A stretch of 49,423 nt of DNA from Candidatus Omnitrophota bacterium. GTDB lineage: Bacteria; Omnitrophota; Gorgyraeia; Gygaellales; Profunditerraquicolaceae. A program made the position numbers and the translations under genes. Within the stretch, counting starts at the first letter, position 1, and every line of letters begins with the position of its first letter. The stretch spans positions 1 through 49,423 of the forward strand of contig JAHJCJ010000027.1 in the NCBI GenBank assembly GCA_018812825.1. The letters are read 5' to 3'. Of the stretch, positions 1-11,626 are shown piece after piece. Below the pieces are notes generated by a model. The model saw only the letters and a list, made by a program, of their open reading frames with translations. It was not told where the DNA came from and made no database searches.

Positions 1-57
1 GATCCAGCTTTTGACAATATTCGCGATACTCAGGAGTTTAAAGAGTTATTATATTAA
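1..57 (+). CDS. C-terminal fragment of an upstream CDS (…DPAFDNIRDTQEFKELLY*)
   Basis: Frame 1 open from base 1 to TAA at 55-57; the DPAFD-x-[IL]R-x(4)-F-x-x-LL ending is seen at the end of many TPR/TolB-like proteins. Confidence 0.55.
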   Translation, partial: DPAFDNIRDTQEFKELLY

Positions 58-140
58 CTTAAGATAACAGAAGGAAAACATATTTAATGCGTTCATAGCT
101 CAAGTATAATCCTTGTCTATGAATAGCAAGGGTTACCGTT

Positions 141-413
141 ATGAAAAAGCAGCTACATCTTTATTACTCAGGCAAGGTCCAGGGGATAGGTTTTCGTTAT
201 ACCGTGCGGGATATTGCCAGTTCTATTAAGATCTGCGGCTGGGTTAAGAATTTGACCGACGGTCGCGTAGAAGTATTAGCAGAAGCTGAAGATGGTGATC
301 TGAGTAGTTTTCTTGAACAAATCAATCAACATTTTTCCCTTTATATCAAAGAAACGAACTCAGAATGGCAGCCGGCAAGCGGCGAATTCCGCGATTTTCA
401 AGTTGTATTCTAA
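141..413 (+). CDS. acyP: acylphosphatase
   Basis: 90 aa; YYSGKVQGIGFRYTVRDIA and GWVKNLTDGRVEV acylphosphatase signatures. Confidence 0.93.
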   Translation: MKKQLHLYYSGKVQGIGFRYTVRDIASSIKICGWVKNLTDGRVEVLAEAEDGDLSSFLEQINQHFSLYIKETNSEWQPASGEFRDFQVVF

Positions 414-432
414 TCCTTATTGAATAGCCAAG

Positions 433-2914
<2,482 letters not shown>

Positions 2915-2918
<4 letters not shown>

Positions 2919-3535
2919 TCCTAGAAACCCTTAATGTCGGGCCAATGCAGGTTAATTGTTATGTGCTTGCCTGCGCAGAAGGCAAGCAGGCTATTGTTAT
3001 TGATCCCGGAGACCAGGAGCATAAGATAAAGGCTGTTTTAGATAGATATAAACTAAACCCTGCAATGGTGATTAATACGCATGGCCATTATGATCATATT
3101 GGCAGTGATGATAAATTTGGCGTTGATGTTTATGTGCATAAGCAGGATTTAGTGATGCTTGAAGATGCGAAGAAAAATCTTTCTGCCAGCTTTGCCTTGG
3201 CCTATAAAGTAAAATCCGAGATTAAATTTTTAGAAGACGGAGAAATTATTAAATTAGATTGCCTTGAATTAGAGGTTTTGCATTTGCCAGGGCATACACC
3301 GGGAGGCATCGGGCTTTTAATGAAAAAACCTGAAACAGGTATTGTTTTTACCGGTGATACATTGTTTTGCCAGGGGGTAGGCCGCTGCGATTTGCCAGGG
3401 GGCAGTGAATACCTGCTTAATAAATCAATAAAAGAAAAATTATTTGTATTGCCTATAGAGACAAAGGTTTATCCCGGGCATGGAGCGTCAACTACTATAG
3501 GCAGGGAAAAGAATAACAACCCATTTATAGATTAG
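2915..3535 (+). CDS. MBL-fold metallohydrolase (glyoxalase II-like)
   Basis: THGHYDHIG motif, LPGHTPGG, FTGDTLF, VYPGHG. Confidence 0.92.
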
Positions 3536-3536
3536 A

Positions 3537-4424
3537 TTGAAAGAGCTTATCGATTCATTTTTAGATTATCTTTCGGTTGAGCGCGGACTGGCTAAGAATA
3601 CCATTATTGCCTATCGAGAAGACCTGAATATTTATCTGGATTTTATGATAAAATGCGGCATAAGCGCTCTTTTTAAAGTCTCTAAAAACGATATTATCGA
3701 ATTCATGCTTTTTGAAAAGGGAAAGGGGATTTCGCCTACCAGCATCTCTCGCCGCCTGGCAGCTATACGCATGTTCCATCGTTTTCTGGCCAGGGAGAGA
3801 GTTTTAAAGAATGATCCTACTACCTTGATTGACTCCCCAAAGTTATGGAAGAAGGTTCCGGATACCCTTTCCTTGAATGAGGTGGAGGCGTTGATCAGCC
3901 AACCTGATCCCCGAATCCGCCAGGGATCCAGGGATAAGGCAATTCTGGAGACTCTTTATGCTACGGGTATGCGTGTATCCGAATCTACCAATCTTAAACT
4001 CAATAACGTGAATTTGGATATTGGTTTTTTGCGCTGCATTGGAAAAGGGAATAAGGAGAGGGTTATTCCTTTAGGGAAGAAGGCAATCCATAGTATCAAT
4101 AGATACCTGGAGTTTAGCCGTCCGCATTTTTTGAAGAGTAAAACATCAGAATTTCTTTTTCTAAACCGTTCCGGTAATAAATTATACCGGCAATCCATTT
4201 GGAAATTAATTAAACAGTATGCTAAAGAAGCTAAAATTAAGAAATTGATAAAAGTGCATACTTTAAGGCATTCATTTGCTACGCATTTATTGGAAAGAGG
4301 TGCGGACCTGCGTTCAGTACAGGAGATGCTCGGCCATGCTAATATTTCTACTACGCAGATTTATACGCATATAGATAAAGAAAGGCTTAAGTCAATCCAT
4401 AAGATGTTTCATCCTAGGCCTTAA
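3537..4424 (+). CDS. xerD: tyrosine recombinase XerC/XerD
   Basis: 295 aa; HTLRHSFATHLLERGADLRSVQEMLGHANISTTQIYTH catalytic region. Confidence 0.93.
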   Translation: MKELIDSFLDYLSVERGLAKNTIIAYREDLNIYLDFMIKCGISALFKVSKNDIIEFMLFEKGKGISPTSISRRLAAIRMFHRFLARERVLKNDPTTLIDSPKLWKKVPDTLSLNEVEALISQPDPRIRQGSRDKAILETLYATGMRVSESTNLKLNNVNLDIGFLRCIGKGNKERVIPLGKKAIHSINRYLEFSRPHFLKSKTSEFLFLNRSGNKLYRQSIWKLIKQYAKEAKIKKLIKVHTLRHSFATHLLERGADLRSVQEMLGHANISTTQIYTHIDKERLKSIHKMFHPRP

Positions 4425-4450
4425 GCCTTGAGAAAGGTTTTAGATAAGAG

Positions 4451-5719
4451 ATGAAAGAATACCTAGAGAAGTTACCCCAGGAAATAAAATATCTTATTGT
4501 TTTGGCAAGAAGAGTTTCTAAAGAAACTAAAATGCCGGCATATTTGGTAGGTGGTTTTCCTAGGGATCTTATTTTGGGGGCCAAGGATTGGGATTTAGAT
4601 ATAACCGTTGAAGGCAATGGTATCAAATTTGCCGAGAATTTAGCCAAGAGATTAAATTCCGGATTAATAAGGCATGAAAGGTTTGGTACTGCCACTTTAA
4701 TCTTGGGCCATCGGCTAAAAGTAGATATTGCCACTACTCGTAAAGAAATCTATCCTTTTAATGCTTCGCTGCCGGTGGTAAGTCCAGGGTCATTAAGGGG
4801 GGATCTCCTGCGTCGCGATTTTACTATTAATGCCATGGCAGTGAGTATTTCTAAAGGGGCTGACCAGGCGTTGATTGATATCTTCGGCGGCAAAGAGGAC
4901 CTGGCAGCAGGTAAGATTCGTGTTTTACATGACTTAAGTTTTAAGGATGACCCTACGCGTATATTAAGGGCTATCCGTTTCCAACAGCGCTATAACTTTA
5001 AAATTGAACCTAAGACATTTCGTTTTTTGAAAGAGGCTATAAAATTAGATTTGTTAAATAAAGTTAATCCTCATAGATTGCGTGATGAACTGGTGTTGAT
5101 GTTTAAGGAAGAAAATCCTTTAAAGCAGCTCAAGCAGCTTTGCGTTTTAGGCGGGCTGTCTTTTATCAGCAATAAACTGCAACCTGGCAAGCCAACATAT
5201 GATTTGTTTAAATCAGTAGATAAGGAGATTCTTTGGTTTAGGCAGAATTTCCCCTCTCATAGGCAATTTGACGCTTGGCTGGTTTATTTTGCTGCGCTCT
5301 TAAGGCCGCTTACTTTAGTCCAGGGAAATAAGATTAGCCAAAGGTTGGGCTTGTCAAAAGAGGAAGAAAAGAAGATTGTCAGTTGCTGTAAAATTAATCA
5401 AAGATTTATCAGGCGTTTAAAAAATAAGCAGGCTAAGCCAGAACAGATCTTTGCTTTACTTAAACCTTTGAGTTATGAGGCAATTATCCTGCTGCGTTCT
5501 ATTTCGCAAGATAGCACTTTTAAGAAACATATCGCAGATTTTCTTATGATCTATAAAGGAATGCGTCTTTGTATTTCAGGGGATGATTTGCATAGCTTAG
5601 GGATTTTACCAGGCCCAAGATATCAAAAGATATTAAATAAGGTGTTGGTGGCCAGGCTTAATGGGAGAGTAAAAAATCGCCAGGAAGAACTTGCTTTGGT
5701 CAGGAAGATAGTAAAGTAG
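4451..5719 (+). CDS. cca: CCA tRNA nucleotidyltransferase / poly(A) polymerase family
   Basis: LVGGFPRDLILGAKDWDLDI and RRDFTINAMA motifs. Confidence 0.88.
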   Translation: MKEYLEKLPQEIKYLIVLARRVSKETKMPAYLVGGFPRDLILGAKDWDLDITVEGNGIKFAENLAKRLNSGLIRHERFGTATLILGHRLKVDIATTRKEIYPFNASLPVVSPGSLRGDLLRRDFTINAMAVSISKGADQALIDIFGGKEDLAAGKIRVLHDLSFKDDPTRILRAIRFQQRYNFKIEPKTFRFLKEAIKLDLLNKVNPHRLRDELVLMFKEENPLKQLKQLCVLGGLSFISNKLQPGKPTYDLFKSVDKEILWFRQNFPSHRQFDAWLVYFAALLRPLTLVQGNKISQRLGLSKEEEKKIVSCCKINQRFIRRLKNKQAKPEQIFALLKPLSYEAIILLRSISQDSTFKKHIADFLMIYKGMRLCISGDDLHSLGILPGPRYQKILNKVLVARLNGRVKNRQEELALVRKIVK

Positions 5720-5740
5720 TGCAAGAATGGAGTGGAATAA

Positions 5741-6181
5741 ATGTCTAGACATGAACGCGTTGAAGAAGCGATAAAGAAAGAAGTAAGCTTGATTATTCAC
5801 GATAAGCTTAAGGATCCGCGCATAGGTTTTGTTACCATAACCCGGGTGGAATTGACTAAGGATTTAAGGAACGCTAAGATTTTTTATAGCGTACTAGGGA
5901 AAGAGGAGGATCATAAAAAGACCAAGTTGGCATTAGGTTCTGCTTTAGGTTATATCCGTAGCCTGGTTGCTCAGAGGATTAATATGCGTTTTGCTACTGA
6001 ACTTATGTTTCAGGAAGATTATTCTGTTGAGTATAGCGTAAGAATTGAAGAGGTGCTAAACAAGATAAGGGAGTTGGACCAGCCTCGAGATTCTTCTAAA
6101 AGAGCAGTTAAGTTAAATAAGGGAAAGGAAGGGCAGGATAGTGGGCCTAAAAAAAATCTGCGCAGGCATAAAAAAGTATAA
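5741..6181 (+). CDS. rbfA: 30S ribosome-binding factor A
   Basis: KDPRIGFVTITRVELTKDLRNAKIFYSV RbfA signature. Confidence 0.93.
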   Translation: MSRHERVEEAIKKEVSLIIHDKLKDPRIGFVTITRVELTKDLRNAKIFYSVLGKEEDHKKTKLALGSALGYIRSLVAQRINMRFATELMFQEDYSVEYSVRIEEVLNKIRELDQPRDSSKRAVKLNKGKEGQDSGPKKNLRRHKKV

Positions 6182-7118
6182 TAATTTTTTAATTACCGCG
6201 CACACCAATTTAGAAGGAGATGCCTTAGGCTCAGAGCTTGCTTTTTACGCCTTGATTAGAAAATTAGGTAAGCAGGGCATAATCTTGAATGAAGATAGCA
6301 TCCCTTACGGGCATGATTTCCTACCGGGGATAAAAAGAATACGCAAGCTAGATTGCTGTTCGTCTTACATTAAATTTGATTGCCTGGTAGTTTTGGATTG
6401 CGCTGATTTAAAGCGCACCGGAGATGTTTGGAGGCTGAATAAGGACAGTAAGCCAATTTTAAATATTGACCATCATATCAGCAATCAGGGGTTTGGAGAT
6501 GTGCATTGGGTTGATGCGCATGCTTCATCTTGTTCAGAGATGGTTTATCGGATTTACAAGCAGATGCGTTTATCTATCAGCAAGCCCGAAGCTATCGCTA
6601 TGTATACCGGCATGATGACTGATACTGGGTCTTTCCGTTATTCCAATACCACTAGTTTTACTCATCAGGCTGTTGCGGAGCTCTTAGAATTTAATATCAA
6701 TGTCCCGCTTATTTACCGCTATGTTTATGAGAATTTTGCTTTAGAGGAAACAGAATTATTAATTAAATTGCTCTCCAAGATAAACTTTTCTGCGCAAGGC
6801 AAGATCGCCTACTTTAAGCTTAAGCGCGGTATGCTGAAAGATGGCGCCATATCTATGGATTTAGGAGACCAACTCTTGAGTTTTGCCCGGGCAATTAAAG
6901 GAGTGGAAGTTGTAGCTTTATTCAAAGAAAGTTTAAGAGCTAAGAATCAGGTGCGTATTAATTTAAGAAGTCACGGGAAAGTAGATGTAAATAAAATAGC
7001 CGCAATTTTTGGCGGAGGCGGGCATAAAACTGCCGCAGGTTGCACTGCGCATGGTGATATTAACCAGGTTATTAAAAATGTCCTTGCCAGCATCCATCAG
7101 GATTTAAAATATTCATAG
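6141..7118 (+). CDS. nrnA: DHH/DHHA1 phosphoesterase (NrnA-like oligoribonuclease/pAp phosphatase)
   Basis: NIDHH motif, MYTGMMTDTGSFRY, GGGGHKTAAG C-terminal motif; overlaps rbfA by 41 nt. Confidence 0.9.
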   Translation: MGLKKICAGIKKYNNFLITAHTNLEGDALGSELAFYALIRKLGKQGIILNEDSIPYGHDFLPGIKRIRKLDCCSSYIKFDCLVVLDCADLKRTGDVWRLNKDSKPILNIDHHISNQGFGDVHWVDAHASSCSEMVYRIYKQMRLSISKPEAIAMYTGMMTDTGSFRYSNTTSFTHQAVAELLEFNINVPLIYRYVYENFALEETELLIKLLSKINFSAQGKIAYFKLKRGMLKDGAISMDLGDQLLSFARAIKGVEVVALFKESLRAKNQVRINLRSHGKVDVNKIAAIFGGGGHKTAAGCTAHGDINQVIKNVLASIHQDLKYS

Positions 7119-8030
7119 ATGATCGTAATCACTAGGATAAATAAGATCCGAAGGTTTAAAAACCCAGTAGTTTCTTTAGGGGTCTTTGATGGCCTGCATC
7201 GCGGGCACCGTAATATTCTACAGTCCGCAGTCAAGAAAGCGAGAAAGATCAAAGGTACAAGTATAGCTTTGACTTTCTTCCCCCATCCGCAGAAAGAAAA
7301 AAGCCTTTATTCCTTGAAACACCGCTTAAGGTTAATTTCCGAGTTAGGCGTAGACGTGTGTATAGTAATTAATTTTAGCGCCAGTTTTGCGAAAATGAGC
7401 GCCAGCAATTTTATTGCTAAAATACTGGTTAAGAAAATCCGCTGCCGGTTTGTTTATATTGGAGAGAATTTTCGTTTTGGCAAATTCGCTTTGGGTGATT
7501 ATAAATTATTATCTATTTGGGCTAAAGAAAATTATTTTATTCTTAAAATATTTAAAGTAATCAAGTCCAATGGCCGGCCGATCAGTAGCACCGCAATAAG
7601 GAGATTGATTAAGGGGTCTAAAATTAAAGCGGCAGAGAGGCTGCTTGGCCGCAGGGTGAGTGTTTTAGGTTCGGTAATTAGAGGCAATAGGGTTGCTAGG
7701 GGCTTAGGATTCCCTACGGCGAATATTAATCCGCATCATGAAGTCGTCCCGCCTCCCGGTATTTATGCGGTGCAGGTTATATTTGCGGCTAAGAAATATG
7801 ACGGGATCTGTTATATTGGGAGCAGGCCAACTGTCTGCGTTAGGAAAAAACCTGTCCAGGTTGAAGTGCATATATTTGGTTTTCATAAAAAAATTTATGG
7901 CAGATTTATAGAGATTCAGTTCGTAAAATTGATCCGTGTGGATAAAAAATTTGTTTCCATAAATGATTTAGCCATCCAAATCAAAAAAGATATAATTTCC
8001 TGCCGTAAAATCCTACAGTACTTTCATTAA
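7119..8030 (+). CDS. ribF: bifunctional riboflavin kinase / FAD synthetase
   Basis: GVFDGLHRGHRNIL, SSTAIRRLI, GLGFPTANI. Confidence 0.93.
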   Translation: MIVITRINKIRRFKNPVVSLGVFDGLHRGHRNILQSAVKKARKIKGTSIALTFFPHPQKEKSLYSLKHRLRLISELGVDVCIVINFSASFAKMSASNFIAKILVKKIRCRFVYIGENFRFGKFALGDYKLLSIWAKENYFILKIFKVIKSNGRPISSTAIRRLIKGSKIKAAERLLGRRVSVLGSVIRGNRVARGLGFPTANINPHHEVVPPPGIYAVQVIFAAKKYDGICYIGSRPTVCVRKKPVQVEVHIFGFHKKIYGRFIEIQFVKLIRVDKKFVSINDLAIQIKKDIISCRKILQYFH

Positions 8031-8107
8031 GCACCACTATGGCTGGTTATTTCGCAGCCGCCTATCCACAATTGATTGTATTTGCCTTATGTTAGGTAAA
8101 TTTCTTC

Positions 8108-8136
8108 TTGACAAAGGGGGGTATTTTGACTATACT
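8108..8136 (+). promoter_or_regulatory. sigma70-type promoter of the dcw cluster
   Basis: TTGACA (8108-8113), 17-nt spacer, TATACT (8131-8136), 48 nt upstream of mraZ. Confidence 0.85.
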
Positions 8137-8144
8137 TTGGATAC

Positions 8145-8171
8145 TAAGTGGATAAAAGTGGAGTAAAGTGG
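8145..8171 (+). promoter_or_regulatory. MraZ-box-like direct repeats
   Basis: AAGTGG at 8146, 8156 and 8166 with an exact 10-bp period (the last two are AAAGTGG), between the -10 box and the mraZ start. Confidence 0.8.
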
Positions 8172-8184
8172 AAGAGAGGGAAAA

Positions 8185-8622
8185 ATGTTTTACGGGGAGT
8201 TTGAGCATTCCATAGACCGTAAAGGCCGCTTGATTTTGCCTGCTAAATTTCGTGAAACCGCAAAGAATCAATTCGTGGAAAAATTCTTTGTTACCCGCGG
8301 TTTAGATAAATGTCTTTTTATGTTTTCCGAGGAGGAGTGGCGTTCCCAGGAAAATAAATTTAAAACTATGTCATTTACTAAACAGCAGTCACGTACTTTT
8401 AACCGACTGCTTTTTAGCGGCGCGGTTGAAGTGGGCCCTGATAAGCAGGGAAGGATTTTGCTGCCGCAATACCTAAAAGATTTTGCCGATATTAAAAGGG
8501 ATGTGATTATTGTCGGTGTTTCTAACCGTATAGAGATTTGGGCAAGAGATAAGTGGCGTGATTTTTATTCAAACAGCCGGCAATCTTTCGAAGAGATTGC
8601 GGAGAAATTAATGGATGTTTAA
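8185..8622 (+). CDS. mraZ: division/cell wall cluster transcriptional regulator MraZ
   Basis: 145 aa; MFYGEFEHSIDRKGRLILPAKFRE. Confidence 0.96.
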   Translation: MFYGEFEHSIDRKGRLILPAKFRETAKNQFVEKFFVTRGLDKCLFMFSEEEWRSQENKFKTMSFTKQQSRTFNRLLFSGAVEVGPDKQGRILLPQYLKDFADIKRDVIIVGVSNRIEIWARDKWRDFYSNSRQSFEEIAEKLMDV

Positions 8623-9525
8623 GTGGTTGAAGAAAAGCTGCATATACCTGTAATGATGCATGAAGTTATAGAATATCTGGATCCAAAGCCCGGACAAATA
8701 ATTGTAGATGCAACTCTTGGGACTGGCGGGCATAGCCTGGAAATACTAAAAAGGATAACTCCCGGGGGCAGGCTAATCGGGATAGACCGCGATGGAGATT
8801 CATTGGCTATCTGCCGTAAAAGGTTTAGTGAATTTAGCAGTAGCTGTGAATTGATGCACGCTAATTTTGCAGATTTAGATCAAGTTTTGGAAAAGCTCGG
8901 CGTAGACAAGATAGGCGGCATAGTTTTTGATCTGGGGATTTCTACGTATCAGCTTAAGGATGCAGAAAGAGGTTTTAGTTTTCAACAGGAAGGGCCGCTG
9001 GACATGCGTTTGGATAAAAGCAGCTATATATCGGCATATGATTTGGTGAATAACCTTAACGAGAATGAGATTTCTCATATGCTTTGGAGTTTTGGGCAGG
9101 AGCGTTGGCATAATCGCATTGCGCATTTGTTAGTTGAAGAACGCAGGAATCAGCCTATCTCGACTACTATCCAATTGGCTGATTTAGTGATGCGGGCAAT
9201 ACCCTATAGGTATCGCAGGAGTTATTATCGCATACATCCGGCTACGCGTACTTTTCAGGCTGTGCGTATCGCTGTAAACCGTGAATTAGAGATTTTAGAA
9301 AGTGCCGTTAAGAAAGCGGTTACAGTATTAAGAAAGAAGGCTAGGATATGTGTTATTTCTTTTCATTCTTTGGAAGATCGCGTAATTAAACATACCTTCC
9401 GGGCCCTTAAGGCCGACGGATTAATTGATATTATTACGACTAAACCCATGACCCCTGCGGCCAGTGAAGTAGCGGCTAATCCTTCCAGCCGTAGCAGTAA
9501 GTTTAGGGTAGCTGAAAGGATTTAA
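8623..9525 (+). CDS. rsmH: 16S rRNA m4C1402 methyltransferase
   Basis: HIPVMMHEVIEYLDPKPGQIIVDATLGTGGHS; CVISFHSLEDRVIKHTFR. Confidence 0.97.
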   Translation: MVEEKLHIPVMMHEVIEYLDPKPGQIIVDATLGTGGHSLEILKRITPGGRLIGIDRDGDSLAICRKRFSEFSSSCELMHANFADLDQVLEKLGVDKIGGIVFDLGISTYQLKDAERGFSFQQEGPLDMRLDKSSYISAYDLVNNLNENEISHMLWSFGQERWHNRIAHLLVEERRNQPISTTIQLADLVMRAIPYRYRRSYYRIHPATRTFQAVRIAVNRELEILESAVKKAVTVLRKKARICVISFHSLEDRVIKHTFRALKADGLIDIITTKPMTPAASEVAANPSSRSSKFRVAERI

Positions 9526-9530
9526 GGCAT

Positions 9531-9899
9531 ATGAAAATGACTAAGTTTTTTTCCGTAACAGTATTTATTACTTCCTTCTGTGTACTTTATGTTTATCAAC
9601 AGAGTGAAATCTTCCGCCTGGCCTACCTGGGTTCAAAAAGGCAGAACACCTATAATGAATTACTTGATAAGAATACTGCAATAAGTTATAATATTAAAAA
9701 AAGTTCTTCTCTGGTAAATATCGGTAATCAGGTGTGCGAGGCGAATGATTTTCAGATGCCGGACAAATACCGATTTGTCAAAGTTGTAACTTCCAAGGAT
9801 GGGCTTAAGCCTGCCAGTCGAAATCAGGGTAGAGAAGGTTTACTGGCGGCTATTTTTAGTTTAAATCGGGAAGCTCAAGCAAAGACAATTAACCCCTAA
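9531..9899 (+). CDS. ftsL: FtsL-like small membrane protein
   Basis: N-terminal TM then short region; positioned between rsmH and ftsI. Confidence 0.6.
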   Translation: MKMTKFFSVTVFITSFCVLYVYQQSEIFRLAYLGSKRQNTYNELLDKNTAISYNIKKSSSLVNIGNQVCEANDFQMPDKYRFVKVVTSKDGLKPASRNQGREGLLAAIFSLNREAQAKTINP

Positions 9900-9922
9900 T
9901 ATTTATTATTCCTTAAAGAATA

Positions 9923-11626
9923 GTGTATATAAGTAACTATCGCCGAAGAAGCAAGGCGGTATTTTTGGTTTTTTTTATTTCTCTCCTGATTTGCATAGGC
10001 CGCCTCTTCTTTATTCAGTTTTTCCGTTCGAGCTATTTAACTTCAATAGCCAGAAAACAACATAATCAACTTGTGGAGCTTGAGCCGCGCCGCGGCACGA
10101 TTTACGATTGTAACCTTAAGGCGCAGGCATTCAACCTATCCATGGATTCGCTTTATGCCGAACCCAATACTATCAAAGATGGTGACAAGGAAGACATAAT
10201 AGAGAAGCTTTTGCCTGTTCTTGGGACTGACCGAGCTTATCTGCGGGATAGGCTTTATCGCAAGAAGTCATTTATTTGGCTGGCACGTAAAATAACTTCG
10301 GATAAGGCCGAAGCTATAAAGGCGCTTAAAATTAAAGGGCTGGGATTTATTAAGGAAACTAAACGTATTTATCCTAATAGTTATTTGGCTAGCCATGTCA
10401 TCGGCTTTAGCGGTATGGATAGCATAGGCCTTGAAGGGGCAGAAAGGGATTTTGATAAATACTTGAAAGGATCTGCCGGCTGGGCGCTTTTTCTGCGCGA
10501 TGCCCGGCAAAAAAAACTCGATATCTGGGAGAAGATGGTTTTACCTGTTGATGGTTTGGATTTGGTATTGACCATTGATGAGGTTATTCAGTATATCGCT
10601 GAAAGAGAGTTAGATAAGGTTTTCAAGAATTCTCACGCAAAAGCCGCAAGTATCATTGTCATGGACCCGCATACGGGAAGGATTTTGGCTATGGCCAGCC
10701 GGCCTAACTATGATTTAAATGATTACTCTTCTGTTAGCAGGGATTCTATGCGTAACCGTTCTATCTGTGATTTATTTGAGCCGGGTTCCGTTTTTAAAAT
10801 AGTTACTGCATCTGCTGCTTTGGAAGAGAAAAAGATTTCAGAAGAAGTTAATATTTTCTGCGAAAATGGAAGTTATAAAGTGGGCGGTCATATTTTACAC
10901 GATCATCGTGCGCATGGGACGCTGACCTTTAGGCAGGTTATCGAAGAGTCAAGTAATATCGGCACAGTTAAAGTCGCGCAACTTCTAGGGCCGGATATAG
11001 TCTATCAGTATTTAAAAGCTTTTGGTTTTGGTTCAAAACTAGGGATTGAGCTTTCAGGGGAGATCTCCGGGATGATTAAGCCGCCGCGGGCCTGGTCAAA
11101 GACCTCTATTTCAGCTATTCCCATTGGCCAGGAGGTGGGGGTTACTGCTTTACAATTAGTCAGCGCGATCTCCGTAATCGCTAACGGCGGTCAGCTGATG
11201 AAACCTTATATTATTGATTCGGTGCGGGATAAACAGGGCCAGGTGATTAAACAGAATAAGCCGGTACTGATTCGCAAAGTAATCTCCGTAGATACTGCTA
11301 TGCGTATAAAAAAGATTCTTACCGGAGCTGTGGAAGAGGGCACTGGTAGGTTAGCTAAAGTTCCCGGGTTTAGTGCCGCAGGCAAAACCGGTACTGCCCA
11401 GAAACTTGAGTCAAACGGCGCTTATTCACATAGTAAATTTATTGCTTCTTTCATCGGTTTTTCTCCCGCTGAGGACCCTTTGCTGGCAATTGTTGTAACA
11501 GTTGACGAACCCTACCCGTATTATTTTGGCGGGGTAGTAGCTGCTCCGGTTTTCCAAAAAGTTGCAGGCGATGTGATTCGTTATATAAAAGGGAATGAAA
11601 TACCAATTAGGGCAATGGTACAATGA
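9923..11626 (+). CDS. ftsI: class B penicillin-binding protein (FtsI/PBP3)
   Basis: SVFK, SSN and KTGTAQ transpeptidase motifs; dcw position. Confidence 0.93.
   Translation: MYISNYRRRSKAVFLVFFISLLICIGRLFFIQFFRSSYLTSIARKQHNQLVELEPRRGTIYDCNLKAQAFNLSMDSLYAEPNTIKDGDKEDIIEKLLPVLGTDRAYLRDRLYRKKSFIWLARKITSDKAEAIKALKIKGLGFIKETKRIYPNSYLASHVIGFSGMDSIGLEGAERDFDKYLKGSAGWALFLRDARQKKLDIWEKMVLPVDGLDLVLTIDEVIQYIAERELDKVFKNSHAKAASIIVMDPHTGRILAMASRPNYDLNDYSSVSRDSMRNRSICDLFEPGSVFKIVTASAALEEKKISEEVNIFCENGSYKVGGHILHDHRAHGTLTFRQVIEESSNIGTVKVAQLLGPDIVYQYLKAFGFGSKLGIELSGEISGMIKPPRAWSKTSISAIPIGQEVGVTALQLVSAISVIANGGQLMKPYIIDSVRDKQGQVIKQNKPVLIRKVISVDTAMRIKKILTGAVEEGTGRLAKVPGFSAAGKTGTAQKLESNGAYSHSKFIASFIGFSPAEDPLLAIVVTVDEPYPYYFGGVVAAPVFQKVAGDVIRYIKGNEIPIRAMVQ

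Noticed and set aside
111-131. CCTTG(T)CTAT-GA-ATAGCAAGG inverted repeat before acyP
   Set aside because: Short and bulged with a 2-nt loop; a TATAAT at 105-110 lacks a convincing -35, so not promoted to a regulatory call.
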